The translations under genes were made by a program, and so were the position numbers. This document shows, in pieces, positions 34,127-47,041 of a stretch of 55,518 nucleotides of DNA. Source of the stretch: Pseudomaricurvus alcaniphilus (GTDB taxonomy: Bacteria > Pseudomonadota > Gammaproteobacteria > Pseudomonadales > Cellvibrionaceae); the NCBI RefSeq assembly GCF_011440395.1, contig NZ_JAAOIX010000015.1, positions 1 to 55,518 of the forward strand, in the 5' to 3' direction. Within the stretch, counting starts at the first letter, position 1, and each line of letters begins with the position of its first letter. Under the pieces are notes generated by a model. The model worked only from the letters and a program-made list of their open reading frames with translations. It did no database searches and was not told the origin of the DNA.

Positions 34127-35404
34127 CTATCTAAATAGCAAGTGAGGAAGCCAGAGTGAGATCTGCGGAAACACCGTGATCAACAGCAGTACGATGACCA
34201 GAGGTACCAGGAATGGCATGGTTGCCTTGACGCATTGCTCGAAGCTCACATTGGACACTTTCGACAATACATACAACACCATGCCGATAGGCGGCGTCAG
34301 TAAACCCAACATCAGGTTGAGAATAACCAGGATTCCCAAATGCACGGGATCGATACCCACACTGTCCGCAATCGGCATCAGCACCGGTACCAGAATAGTG
34401 ATCGCCGCAATCGTTTCCATGAACAGGCCCACCAATAGCACCATGAACATGATAATCAGCAGTAAGATCAACCGGTTATCCGTCAGCCCCAGCAATGAAT
34501 CGCCGAGTATGCCTGCCACCTGATTCGCGGTTAAAATCCAGGCAAATATTGTCGCTGCCGAAACGATTAGAAGGATTGCCGCTGATGTTTCTATAGTATC
34601 CATTGACACCCGCAGAATATGACGCCAGGACAGGGTGCGGTAAACGACGGCCCCGAGAAAAAGCGCGTAGGTAGCGGCCGCAACAGCAGCTTCTGTAGGC
34701 GTGAACGCGCCCGTCGCGATCCCGCCCACAATGATGACCGGGGTCAATAGCGGTAAAAATGCTGCTTTAAATGTGTGCCATACCCGGCACAAATCAAAGT
34801 TACGATCACGCGGATAACCCCGGCGACGCGAGTACCAGGCCACCATGACCATAAGTGCTCCCGCCATCATCAAGCCGGGCACGAGCCCTGCCACGAACAA
34901 CTCACCAATCGAGACAGAGGCCATCACGCCAAAGATAACCAGAGGCAATGACGGCGGAATGATAGGGCCAATCGTCGATGAAGCCGCGGTGACACCGACG
35001 GCAAAATCGCTGTCGTAGCCCGCATCGCGCATGGCCTTGATTTCTACATTTCCCAGGCCACCGGCATCGGCCACGGCAGCACCTGACATACCCGCGAAGA
35101 TTACGCTGGCGCCAACGTTTACATGACCCAGTCCGCCATGCATCCAGCCGACAAGCGAACGGGCAAACGCAAAGATCTTGTTAGTGATTCCGCCAGTATT
35201 CATTAAGTGGCCGGCGAGGATAAAAAACGGAATAGCCAGAAGTGGGAAGCTGTCGATGCCATTGATCATGCTGTGCACCACCGCAACGCTTGGCATCTCG
35301 TCAATAACGATGTAGATGAGTGACGCACCCGCCAGGGAAACCGCAACGGGCACCCCGAGTACAAGAAAGACGACGAGCAGAATAAACATTATCAATAGAG
35401 CCAT
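34127..35404 (-). CDS. dctM: TRAP transporter large permease DctM
   Basis: 425 aa, 12-13 hydrophobic segments. Family phrases: FFILAGHLMNTGGITNKI, GGLGHVNVGASVIFAGMSG, IIPPSLPLVIFGVMA. It is the ion-coupled transport subunit in the inner membrane. 11 bp downstream of the small subunit gene. Substrate is set by the DctP protein. Confidence 0.93.
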   Translation of the reverse strand: MALLIMFILLVVFLVLGVPVAVSLAGASLIYIVIDEMPSVAVVHSMINGIDSFPLLAIPFFILAGHLMNTGGITNKIFAFARSLVGWMHGGLGHVNVGASVIFAGMSGAAVADAGGLGNVEIKAMRDAGYDSDFAVGVTAASSTIGPIIPPSLPLVIFGVMASVSIGELFVAGLVPGLMMAGALMVMVAWYSRRRGYPRDRNFDLCRVWHTFKAAFLPLLTPVIIVGGIATGAFTPTEAAVAAATYALFLGAVVYRTLSWRHILRVSMDTIETSAAILLIVSAATIFAWILTANQVAGILGDSLLGLTDNRLILLLIIMFMVLLVGLFMETIAAITILVPVLMPIADSVGIDPVHLGILVILNLMLGLLTPPIGMVLYVLSKVSNVSFEQCVKATMPFLVPLVIVLLLITVFPQISLWLPHLLFR

Positions 35405-35415
35405 GGGGACAACAC

Positions 35416-36009
35416 CTAAATTTCTTCAGTTGGTAGTTGGTTCAATTTTTCAGCCATGACCTGCTCAGCCGGAATTCGGGTGTAGCGATACGCTCGCACG
35501 GCAGCGAATATCACCATGGCAAAACAGGCAACCACCACTGTGTAGTAAATTATACTTTTGGGCAGGTCGACTGATACCATGCGCTGTGCATGGGTGCGTT
35601 GTGCAAGTTCGATACCCAGGATTCCTATGCAACTGAAGAATACGGCCACGCTGGACTCCACGGTCACGGTCAACCACTTGGCCATTCTGGCGGACAGGTA
35701 ACGATAAAAAAATTCCAGGTAAATATGGCTGCCCTTGCGCACGCAGGTAACGGAACCCAGAAACCCCAGAACTATTAGCAAATACCTCGCAATCTCTTCT
35801 GTCCAACCGAGACTGTCATTGAGTACATAGCGGGTAAAAAACTGCAGTGCGACTATAAAGAAGAGTGCGACGAAGATGACAAGCACAGGAATGTCGTAGA
35901 TCCGTATGTCAGTGATATCATCCGACACTTCTTCCACTGACTCAATCGCGTTGTCTACGGCATCTCTCTCCATATCGCCAGTTTTATTATCTGTTGTTGG
36001 TTTTGACAT
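35416..36009 (-). CDS. dctQ: TRAP transporter small permease DctQ
   Basis: 197 aa with four membrane helices (about 45-68, 80-100, 120-140, 160-180) and the family WTEEIARYLLIVLGFLGS stretch. The N-terminal ~40-residue acidic extension is longer than usual. It partners DctM. Confidence 0.9.
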   Translation of the reverse strand: MSKPTTDNKTGDMERDAVDNAIESVEEVSDDITDIRIYDIPVLVIFVALFFIVALQFFTRYVLNDSLGWTEEIARYLLIVLGFLGSVTCVRKGSHIYLEFFYRYLSARMAKWLTVTVESSVAVFFSCIGILGIELAQRTHAQRMVSVDLPKSIIYYTVVVACFAMVIFAAVRAYRYTRIPAEQVMAEKLNQLPTEEI

Positions 36010-36078
36010 AATTTACGATCCCCTGGGTCGCATCCATACCGACGAGACGCTCTCAACGCTGAGAGAAATAGAAAATTT

Positions 36079-37074
36079 CTACTCTTCTATGGCCTGCAGT
36101 CTCAGCAACACCTCTTTACTGAAAGGCATACTGCCGCCCATCAGGGCAGGCTCCACTACGGCAATAAAAGGTGCGCGATCGACCTCCACAACCTCGACAT
36201 TCCGATCACGAAACCACTGTACGAGTTTTTGCTCGGTCTGTATAACTTGCTCCGTTACCCAGTACGATGCCTCTCGCAATACGTCGAATAGAATCGCGCG
36301 ATCTTCCCCGGTCATTTGCGATAGCCTGTACCCGGACACCACCGTCAGGGTTGAATTGGTAATATGAGCAGTCAGGCTGATGTGAGATTGAACTTCAAAC
36401 AGTCTCTTTGCCTGAATAGTCAGTAATGGGTTTTCCTGGGCGTCAACCACACCTTGCTGAAGCGCCAGATACACTTCGGCAAATGCCATTGGCGTTGGAT
36501 TTGCTCCGACTGCTTTGGGGAAGAGGACATAAGCCGGTGCATTTGGTACCCGGATTTTCAGATTCTTCATGTCGATGGGGGATAAAATCGGCTTGTTCGC
36601 AGTCACGTGTCGTGCACCGTAGTAGCTGATCGCCATCACTTCGTTGCCACCGCTTGCCCTGGAAAAGCCCTGTGCCAGCTCTTTAAAGAGGCCACTGTCC
36701 CGGTAGGCCTTCCAGTGGTCTATACCCCGCAAGGTGAAAGGAAAGTCGGTGATAGAGATGGGGCCGTAGATCGATCCGGCGAAACCGGCTCCCGTATAAA
36801 TGACATCCACAATTCCCAACGACAGGGATTCGTTCAATGCGTTTTCCTTTCCCAACGACGAGGCCGGAAACACCCGCATGTCGTAACGTCCATTGGTGCG
36901 CTCCTTAAACAATTCTGCTGCCATTAATGCACCCTTGTGTAGCGGATGCCCTACTTCATACACATGAGCAAACATCAACTTTTTTTCTGCCAGAGCTTGC
37001 CCGGAAAATGCAACTGCTACTGCGAACACTGCGATGAATGCGAACGCCAACTTGCGCTGATAGTTACCAGTCAT
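36079..37074 (-). CDS. dctP: TRAP solute-binding protein DctP
   Basis: 331 aa from ATG 37074, with GGAGGG upstream. Signal peptide to about 29 (AVAVAFSGQALA). The carboxylate-binding Arg region IRVPNAPAY is present, as is PMAFAEVYLALQQGVVDAQE. DctP proteins bind an organic acid, typically via this Arg. In this locus a sugar acid such as galactonate is plausible. It lies between lacZ and dctQ in one direction, so it is probably one operon. Confidence 0.92.
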   Translation of the reverse strand: MTGNYQRKLAFAFIAVFAVAVAFSGQALAEKKLMFAHVYEVGHPLHKGALMAAELFKERTNGRYDMRVFPASSLGKENALNESLSLGIVDVIYTGAGFAGSIYGPISITDFPFTLRGIDHWKAYRDSGLFKELAQGFSRASGGNEVMAISYYGARHVTANKPILSPIDMKNLKIRVPNAPAYVLFPKAVGANPTPMAFAEVYLALQQGVVDAQENPLLTIQAKRLFEVQSHISLTAHITNSTLTVVSGYRLSQMTGEDRAILFDVLREASYWVTEQVIQTEQKLVQWFRDRNVEVVEVDRAPFIAVVEPALMGGSMPFSKEVLLRLQAIEE

Positions 37075-37266
37075 AACGATTAATTCCCTCCGGGATACCG
37101 GTTCCACTCCCCTCCCGCCAGTTAATGAAATCAGGAAAAACCCAATCTTCACTGTCATGCATGCTGCCTGCTGAGCGGATGGTGAACAATAACTGCAGCA
37201 AGGTGCCGCTGAGCCAACGCTCAGATGGGATCGACAGTCCACCAGCCGGTTTTTTTTCGTGTGGTT

Positions 37267-40689
<3,423 letters not shown>

Positions 40690-40691
40690 TT

Positions 40692-40717
40692 ATTGTCTAC
40701 TGTTTTTTGTTGACAAT
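40692..40717. promoter_or_regulatory. Candidate operator upstream of lacZ
   Basis: ATTGTCTAC (40692-40700) and GTTGACAAT (40709-40717) form an imperfect palindrome (8 of 9 match). On the - strand a -10-like TATACT (about 40673-40678) follows, so a repressor bound here could block lacZ transcription. The half site resembles GntR-family sites, but no regulator gene is in the locus. Confidence 0.5.
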
Positions 40718-40777
40718 AGTAGTGCGTTAGCTCACTAGAAATCACACTACTTGTCACGGGTGTGGCAGCGGCCTTAG

Positions 40778-41155
40778 ATGAGCAGATTGATGAGTTTCAC
40801 CGCCAGACGGGAAATGCTGGCAGGTATCCGCCAGAGTTACCTCGATGCCGACTGGCTGGGGAAAGGTAAAGTACTGGATGGATTTGTTGCTGCCACCCAC
40901 TATGAGGGGAAATATGCTTGCCGGTTATTGAACGGTACTGAGCTTCGGAAAAGCGCCCAGGATGTAATCGATGGCCTACGGGTTGCTGATGACTTGTTGC
41001 CAATTCGTCTACAGGGGCTCGATACAGACTGCGGTAGTGAGTTTATAAATTTTGACGCGCTGCATTACTGTGAAGATAACCGCATTACGTTTACCTTTTC
41101 GATTCTTATCGCATTTACTTTTTGCCGATTTATGCTCGCGCCAGAAGCTGTTTGA
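40778..41155 (+). pseudogene. Decayed DDE transposase (integrase-core IS), internal deletion
   Basis: The N-terminal ~55 residues (LAGIRQSYLDADWLGKGKVL, then ACRLLNGTE) resemble the start of large integrase-core transposases whose N-terminus reads KGKILDEF..HRKYAIRLLN. They are joined directly to LQGLDTDCGSEFINFDALHY, which is the catalytic region (D-N-D-SEF) that normally lies more than 100 residues later. After RITFT, where RSRPYKKND is expected, the sequence loses similarity. A non-functional relic of ~380 bp; decayed sequence may run to about 41250. The rest of the gap to 41341 shows no gene. Confidence 0.7.
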
Positions 41156-41341
41156 TTCCTCGCCGAGCAAGCTACCCGCTGCATCACTGGATTCATGCTC
41201 GGTAACGGCCGATGAAAAGGAGACATCCAGGTCCTGTTCTCGCAGCCGGTGATGATTTGTTATCTCCAGTCTGTGTGAATTTCGCCAGGCAGATAAATAT
41301 TCCATTGCCTATTTCAGGTGCTATGGTTCGATTTTCGGTCC

Positions 41342-42037
41342 TCAGTTTCCCGGCTCAAACGTGAACCCGGCCTTTGCCAGCAGGCGATTGCTGCTGTCTC
41401 GCAGTTCCACTTGCCAATCACCGGCCAGTCGCTGCTCGATATTCTTGCTGGCGTAACTGCGCCAGCGATTCGACCAGACCCCGATATTGACCGTATTGAC
41501 AATGCGATTCCGGTGTTTCCAGACGTAGCTCAGGTGCTCATCCTTAATATTATTGACGTCGGAATAGGCGAACAGCCGGGCGGGTGAATCGTTGTGCAGC
41601 TTAATATCCTGCAGGCCGCCAACCGGCTCCAGTTCCTCGACTCCGCTGCAGAGGATAAACCTGGCCACATTCGGCGACAGAATCTGCACCGATTGCGGGT
41701 AGAATACCGGGTTGCTGGCGGCGGGTGGCGCATCCACAACAACCTCAGGGCGGTTGTAGTTTGGAGTTGCGGCCTCTACACTGGCCGAAGGCTGCTTGGC
41801 GCCGGAATCCCTAATTGCCTCAGTGGCGAACGGTTGCGAGGTTGTTTTCTCATCAACCAGGACAAGGCTAATTGCATAGACACTGGCGACCAACAAAATT
41901 AGTACCAGTACCAGCGCGGTAATAATCCGCTTCCAGTGATAGTCGTACAGGAGTTTGCCGGTTTTTGGGTCTTTCAAGCGATAGTCGCCGCTGCTGGCTT
42001 GCAGCAACTGCATGGGTGTCAGGGCGGGGTCAGGCAT
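41342..42037 (-). CDS. DUF2914-domain membrane protein
   Basis: 231 aa, ATG 42037 behind AAGGAGG. Cytoplasmic N-terminus (1-35), one membrane helix at about 38-58 (IITALVLVLILLVASVYAIS), a linker, then a DUF2914 domain (~120-230) with WSNRWRSYASKNI and GDWQVELRDSSNRLLAKAGF. Periplasmic domain of unknown role; the fold may bind a partner or cell-wall component. Confidence 0.82.
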   Translation of the reverse strand: MPDPALTPMQLLQASSGDYRLKDPKTGKLLYDYHWKRIITALVLVLILLVASVYAISLVLVDEKTTSQPFATEAIRDSGAKQPSASVEAATPNYNRPEVVVDAPPAASNPVFYPQSVQILSPNVARFILCSGVEELEPVGGLQDIKLHNDSPARLFAYSDVNNIKDEHLSYVWKHRNRIVNTVNIGVWSNRWRSYASKNIEQRLAGDWQVELRDSSNRLLAKAGFTFEPGN

Positions 42038-42266
42038 GAAGGGACCTCCTTAGGGCAAAACCACGGCCTGACATCGACACTACCGGGCTAATAGAAGTGT
42101 CATTGGGGGCAGGCATGTTGGGGTTTTCTTGCATCTGCAGGTAGTTTGATCCGCTACTGTCGGCAGGGGCCAGCACAATAGCTGATAAACGTGCGATGTT
42201 AGCACAAGGCGCCCGGTTTAGGCGTTTAAGAGAAGTAGTTTTACGTTTTTAAGAGAAATTGATTAG

Positions 42267-43163
42267 ATGAGTGGTTATTTCCAGTTAGGGGTTCGAACCA
42301 TTTGGCTGCTGCTGGCTTGCCTGCCAGCTGGCCTCCACGCCAGCACGCCAGCAGCGGTAAATCTGGCTTCCGTAAGCGCTGTAGTGGTGGATCTGGAGCG
42401 GGACGAGACGCTGTTGTCACAACACGATGACATTCAGTTGCCGGTGGCGTCCATTACCAAGCTGATGACCGCCATGGTGGTACTGGATTCAGCTGCCGAA
42501 TTGAATGAGTGGCTGGAGATTCGCGACTGGACCGGCGATCTCGAAAAAAACGCCTTTTCACGCATTCGCGTCACCTCCCAGGCCCGTCGCCGGGACCTGC
42601 TGCGCCTGGCGCTGATGTCCTCGGAAAATCGCGCTGCTTTTAACCTGGCCCTGCACCACCCGGGTGGTCTGCCGGCTTTTGTCGCGGCCATGAACGCCAA
42701 GGCCAAAGCGCTGGGTATGGAAAACAGCCATTTTGCCGATCCCACCGGTTTGTCGATCGAAAACCGCGCCACGGCCGCGGATTTGGCCGTTATGCTGGTG
42801 GCAGCCTACGGCTACCCGTTGCTGCGAGAGTATTCCACCACCCGCCAGTTCACTATCAATTTTCGCAAGCCTCGCTACCGCCTCGGCTATGGCAACACCA
42901 ACCCGCTGGTCAGCAGTTCGCGCTGGCAGGTATCACTCACCAAAACCGGCTACCTGACCGAGAGCGGACGCTGCCTGGTGATGGTCACTGAAATGGACGA
43001 CAGGACCGTGGGCCTTGTGTTGCTGAACTCCTTTGGCAAGCGCTCGCCGCTGGGTGATGCCGGGCGCATCCGCCGCTGGCTGGAAACCGGCAATGCGGGC
43101 ACGGTTGCCAGGGCGGCGCAGGAGCACCGACAGCAGGTGCTGGACAAGGCTGGCAAGTTGTAA
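42267..43163 (+). CDS. pbpG: D-alanyl-D-alanine endopeptidase, PBP7-like (S11)
   Basis: 298 aa with a signal peptide (~1-25). Active-site set: Ser62 in SITK (62-65), SEN (119-121) and KTG (226-228). This is a low-molecular-weight penicillin-binding protein that cuts peptide cross-links in peptidoglycan. The short C-terminus lacks the amphipathic anchor of PBP5, in line with PBP7. A hydrolase gene follows 7 bp later. Confidence 0.92.
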   Translation: MSGYFQLGVRTIWLLLACLPAGLHASTPAAVNLASVSAVVVDLERDETLLSQHDDIQLPVASITKLMTAMVVLDSAAELNEWLEIRDWTGDLEKNAFSRIRVTSQARRRDLLRLALMSSENRAAFNLALHHPGGLPAFVAAMNAKAKALGMENSHFADPTGLSIENRATAADLAVMLVAAYGYPLLREYSTTRQFTINFRKPRYRLGYGNTNPLVSSSRWQVSLTKTGYLTESGRCLVMVTEMDDRTVGLVLLNSFGKRSPLGDAGRIRRWLETGNAGTVARAAQEHRQQVLDKAGKL

Positions 43164-43170
43164 CCGGGCA

Positions 43171-44151
43171 GTGGACTTTGATCGTGACAACTTCCGGCCA
43201 CCCTGGTACCTGCGCAATGGCCATGTGCAAACCATCCTCAATAGTCAGGGTCCGAAAAAGCATCGCGCCGGTAAAATCGCCAGGTCACTGCAGAGTCAGC
43301 GACTGACCCTGGAGGCAAAGGACGGGGTCAAGCTGTTGGCTGATTTCGACCGCGCGCCGGTCGGCAAGGGCGCGCTGGTGGTGCTGATACACGGCTGGGA
43401 GGGATCCAGCCAATCCAGCTACCAATTGACAACCGCAGCAACCCTGCTGAATATGGGTTTCGACGTCTTGCGACTCAATCTCAGGGATCACGGTGATTCC
43501 CATCACCTCAACCCCGGGCTTTTCAATTCAACCCTGACCGGGGAGGCGAGCGAGGCCATAGGCCACTTTCTCGCTATGCGCAGCTACCCCTGGGTTTGCC
43601 TGGCCGGCTACTCCCTGGGCGGCAGTTTTGCCCTGCGCATCGCCGCCGACGCCGGTGCAGAATTGGGAATTACCGCAGTGGCGGCTGTGTGTGCCCCGAT
43701 CGAACCTTGCAATGCCATGCGCGCCCTGAACGAAGGCTGGTTTGTCTACGAGCGATATTTTTTCAGGAAGTGGACGCGATCACTGCACAGGAAACTACAG
43801 CATTTTCCGCAACTGGAATATGGCGATGACCTGAAAAAGGCGCGTCGACTGGATGATATCAATAGAATGTTTATTCCTGCGCACACGCCGTACCGTGATG
43901 CGGAAGAGTATTTTGCTGCCTACGCTTTGTCTGGCAAGCGCCTGATCAACCTGAGCATGCCCGCCTGGTTGGTGCTGGCCGCCGATGATCCAATTATTCC
44001 CGTCGCCGATGTTAGCAATATTGCTGCGGAAGTACCCTTGCAAATTCAGGTTACCCGCCATGGCGGGCATTGCGGCTTTATCGAAAATCTGCGCGGCGAC
44101 AGCTGGATAGAGAAATGGCTTGTGGAGTTATTCACTACCTGCCTTGATTAA
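43171..44151 (+). CDS. YheT-like alpha/beta hydrolase
   Basis: 326 aa. GTG 43171 is preferred; frames open upstream overlap pbpG and do not look like protein. Family start FRPPWYLRNGHVQTI, oxyanion region HGWEGSSQSSY, nucleophile Ser148 in GYSLGG, acid Asp in LAADDPIIP and catalytic His in HGGHCGF. Typical of the YheT esterase-like group of membrane-near hydrolases. Co-transcribed with pbpG by spacing. Confidence 0.88.
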   Translation: MDFDRDNFRPPWYLRNGHVQTILNSQGPKKHRAGKIARSLQSQRLTLEAKDGVKLLADFDRAPVGKGALVVLIHGWEGSSQSSYQLTTAATLLNMGFDVLRLNLRDHGDSHHLNPGLFNSTLTGEASEAIGHFLAMRSYPWVCLAGYSLGGSFALRIAADAGAELGITAVAAVCAPIEPCNAMRALNEGWFVYERYFFRKWTRSLHRKLQHFPQLEYGDDLKKARRLDDINRMFIPAHTPYRDAEEYFAAYALSGKRLINLSMPAWLVLAADDPIIPVADVSNIAAEVPLQIQVTRHGGHCGFIENLRGDSWIEKWLVELFTTCLD

Positions 44152-44339
44152 CAGCTGCACTCTGTAACTGCGCGTTAATGCACCACCCCTCATTGTAGCC
44201 CCTGACACACATGCAATGACGCGCAATTCGTTAACATACATTACAATCCAGTGTAGAGTGAACATATCACTGCCTGCCGAAATAGCGACCTCATGGCACG
44301 CAGGGCGCACAAGGCACAGGAAAATCAAGAGCTTAGCGC

Positions 44340-47015
44340 ATGGCCAATAAGACCGAAGAACCCAGGGAAATAGAGCAAATCACGTCGGCCATAGAAGACG
44401 GTTTTGGTATCTGTCCGTCTTTCTTTATGCTCGCCGCCGATTCGCCGGCGGTGGTTAGGCACCTGTATGAGCAGGCCAAATTCGCCTATCTGGAAGCACC
44501 GTTTCCAGCGCTATTCAAAGAGGAGCTCTTCGCCTATCTATCGCGCTTTTGCATGGCACCCTACTGTATGCTCCGCCATTCGGCGTTTCTGATTGAGCGT
44601 CCTGCGGGGGATCAGGCAAGTGCGACACTCAGCCCCGCCGACGTAGTGCAGCTACTGCAGACACCGCTACCGAGCAATGAACAGCTGCTGGATCATCTCG
44701 ATGTCTTAAGGCGTGCCGGTGGCCTGCAGACAGAGGGACTGGTGCGGGGCTCAAAGATCGAGAAGGCGGTCTTCTTTGGCGGGGTGTCCCTGTTCTTGCA
44801 GAAAGGACCGTTCCTCGCCTTTAAAACAGAATTACGTCGATTCCTCGGGGCGACGTCCTACTTTCGCTTTTGCACTTTCCTCGCCTTTATTCGCACAGCT
44901 CACTACTGGACCGAACTGCACGAGACCTTGAGTGTCGAGTCGGACGTCGATCAATTGCTGATTGAAGAACCCGCACTCGCCTCCTGGCTGAACAATTACC
45001 GGGAAAACGTGGCTGTAGAGCTCGAGGCCAACGCCGAGAATATCATTGCCGAGCTTAAACTCGCTGTTAAACACACTGAGGCGCAGAGAGCTGGCCTGAG
45101 CCACATTATTGAAACCTCGCTTAACGAAATCTACATTTTCAGCGCTGAAACCCTGGGGTTTGTTCAGGTCAATGAGGGCGCGCGGAAGAACCTGGGCTAC
45201 ACGTTTGATGAATTAAAGGCGTTGACACCGCTCGATATCGAATGCAAATACACCGCGGAGCGTTTTCAGGCACTGCTTGACACGTTGCGTACGGGACAGC
45301 GACAAATGCTGGAATACACGGCCCGGCATCGGCGCAAGGACGGTAGTGAGTATCCCGTTGAAGTGCACCTGCAGTATATGGCGCTTGATGGCACATCGAT
45401 GTTTGTTGCGATCGCCCTGGACGCCACGGAGAAGCGGCGCACGGAGAGTGCACTCAAAGAAAGTCATGAGCTACTCGAACAACGGGTATTGGAGCGAACG
45501 GCTGAATTGAGGGAGAGCCAACAGGCATTGAAGCTGGCAATGTCCGCGGGAAAACTCCACACCTTCAAGCACGACCTGAAAACCGATCGGTTAATAGTCT
45601 CACCGGAATTCGATGGCCCCGCAGGTGGCAGCGGCGCTATCGGGCAGTTGCCAGATTGGCTGGCAGCCCTGCATCCGGATGACCTGCCCCGTTTTTCAGA
45701 GCAATACCGGCGGCTTACCGAAGAAGGGCAAGACCTGGCTGATGAGTATCGAATCCCCCAGCCGGATGGAAGCGTTCGCTGGATAAGCTTGCGAGCCCAG
45801 GGTTTTAAAAACAACCGAGGCGAGGTTGAACGTATTTATGGCGTATTGGACGACACCACGGACACCAAGCTCGCCACGGCGGCATTGGAGGAAGCAAAAT
45901 CGCTGGCAGAACGCGCGACCGCAGCGAAGTCGCGGTTTTTGATGGCTGCCAGCCACGACTTGCGCCAGCCGCTGCAAGCCCTGGGGATGTATCTCGCCAC
46001 GCTCACACACCAGTTTGACCAGCCCGGACTCCGGCATCTCACCGATCAAATGCGCGTATCACTCGATGCGATGGGCGAACTGCTCAATGCGCTACTCGAT
46101 ATCTCCAGGTTCGAAGGCGGCTCGGTCACGCCAAACAAGCGAGACTTCCACCTCGGCGAGCTGCTGGAGCGGGTTGTCACCAACAACATTCAACAAGCCG
46201 AAAAAAAAGGGCTGCAGCTCGACTACACACGTGAAGATTGTGTACTGCACAGCGACCCCGCGCTGCTGGAGCGCGTGATCGATAACCTCCTGATCAATGC
46301 AGTTCGCTATACAGAGCGGGGTCGCGTCTCAGTCGACTGCCAGTGCAGTCATGGGATCGCGCGAATTACGGTGACGGATACAGGCATTGGCATCACCAGC
46401 GATGCCCTCGAGAAGATCTTCGAGGAATACTACCAGCTTGATAATCCCGCGCGCGACCGGCGCAAAGGATTGGGGTTGGGGCTGTCAATCGTCAAGCATA
46501 TTGCACGCTTGCTCGATCACCCCTTCGATGTCCACTCGATACCGGGCCAAGGGTCGACGTTTTCTGTATCGGTGCCTGTCGGCAACAAGGATACTGCACA
46601 AAGAGAGCCTCGTGCCCAGGCGGAGCCAGCGCCCCATGGCAACAGCAAACCCCGCGTTTTGCTCGTAGACGACGACCCTTTCATTGTCTATTCGACCAAA
46701 TTGTTGTTGGAAAGCACCGGTGCACAGGTTAACATTGCAACCAATAGCAGCGAAGCCGTTGCGATCCTGGAAGCTGGCTTTCAACCAGACTTCGTTATCT
46801 CTGACTACTGGCTGCCCGGCCTTTCCGGGATCGACCTCATTCGCCGTGTCCGAGAGGTAGCAGCAAAAGAAATCCCTGCAGTGGTGATAACCGGCGATAT
46901 GGCCGTACCTGAAGTCGAGATGGCCAGCCTCACCAACTGCACCATTCTCCACAAGCCCGTCGACCCCACTCGTCTCATCGCGATGATTGAGAATTTATCG
47001 CCAGCAGGAACATAG
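44340..47015 (+). CDS. Hybrid histidine kinase with AhpD-like input, PAS domains and receiver
   Basis: 891 aa, soluble, no membrane segment. Residues 1-225 resemble the AhpD/carboxymuconolactone decarboxylase helical fold: E61, C76 and H80 align with the E-x14-C-x3-H motif, but the first redox Cys is shifted (C71). PAS at about 255-370, second PAS at 400-510, HisKA with phospho-His539 (AASHDLRQPLQAL), ATPase domain with N (NLLINAVRYT), G box DTGIGI and GLGLGLSIV, and a receiver with Asp822 (FVISDYWLPG). Converges with the TonB receptor, 26 bp apart. No separate output regulator is adjacent. Confidence 0.92.
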   Translation: MANKTEEPREIEQITSAIEDGFGICPSFFMLAADSPAVVRHLYEQAKFAYLEAPFPALFKEELFAYLSRFCMAPYCMLRHSAFLIERPAGDQASATLSPADVVQLLQTPLPSNEQLLDHLDVLRRAGGLQTEGLVRGSKIEKAVFFGGVSLFLQKGPFLAFKTELRRFLGATSYFRFCTFLAFIRTAHYWTELHETLSVESDVDQLLIEEPALASWLNNYRENVAVELEANAENIIAELKLAVKHTEAQRAGLSHIIETSLNEIYIFSAETLGFVQVNEGARKNLGYTFDELKALTPLDIECKYTAERFQALLDTLRTGQRQMLEYTARHRRKDGSEYPVEVHLQYMALDGTSMFVAIALDATEKRRTESALKESHELLEQRVLERTAELRESQQALKLAMSAGKLHTFKHDLKTDRLIVSPEFDGPAGGSGAIGQLPDWLAALHPDDLPRFSEQYRRLTEEGQDLADEYRIPQPDGSVRWISLRAQGFKNNRGEVERIYGVLDDTTDTKLATAALEEAKSLAERATAAKSRFLMAASHDLRQPLQALGMYLATLTHQFDQPGLRHLTDQMRVSLDAMGELLNALLDISRFEGGSVTPNKRDFHLGELLERVVTNNIQQAEKKGLQLDYTREDCVLHSDPALLERVIDNLLINAVRYTERGRVSVDCQCSHGIARITVTDTGIGITSDALEKIFEEYYQLDNPARDRRKGLGLGLSIVKHIARLLDHPFDVHSIPGQGSTFSVSVPVGNKDTAQREPRAQAEPAPHGNSKPRVLLVDDDPFIVYSTKLLLESTGAQVNIATNSSEAVAILEAGFQPDFVISDYWLPGLSGIDLIRRVREVAAKEIPAVVITGDMAVPEVEMASLTNCTILHKPVDPTRLIAMIENLSPAGT

Positions 47016-47041
47016 CCAACCGCACATCAAACCAAGGCCAA

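Noticed and set aside
41009-41305. - strand 98-aa ORF over the transposase relic
   Set aside because: Overlaps the relic on the other strand and has no start signal or recognisable content.
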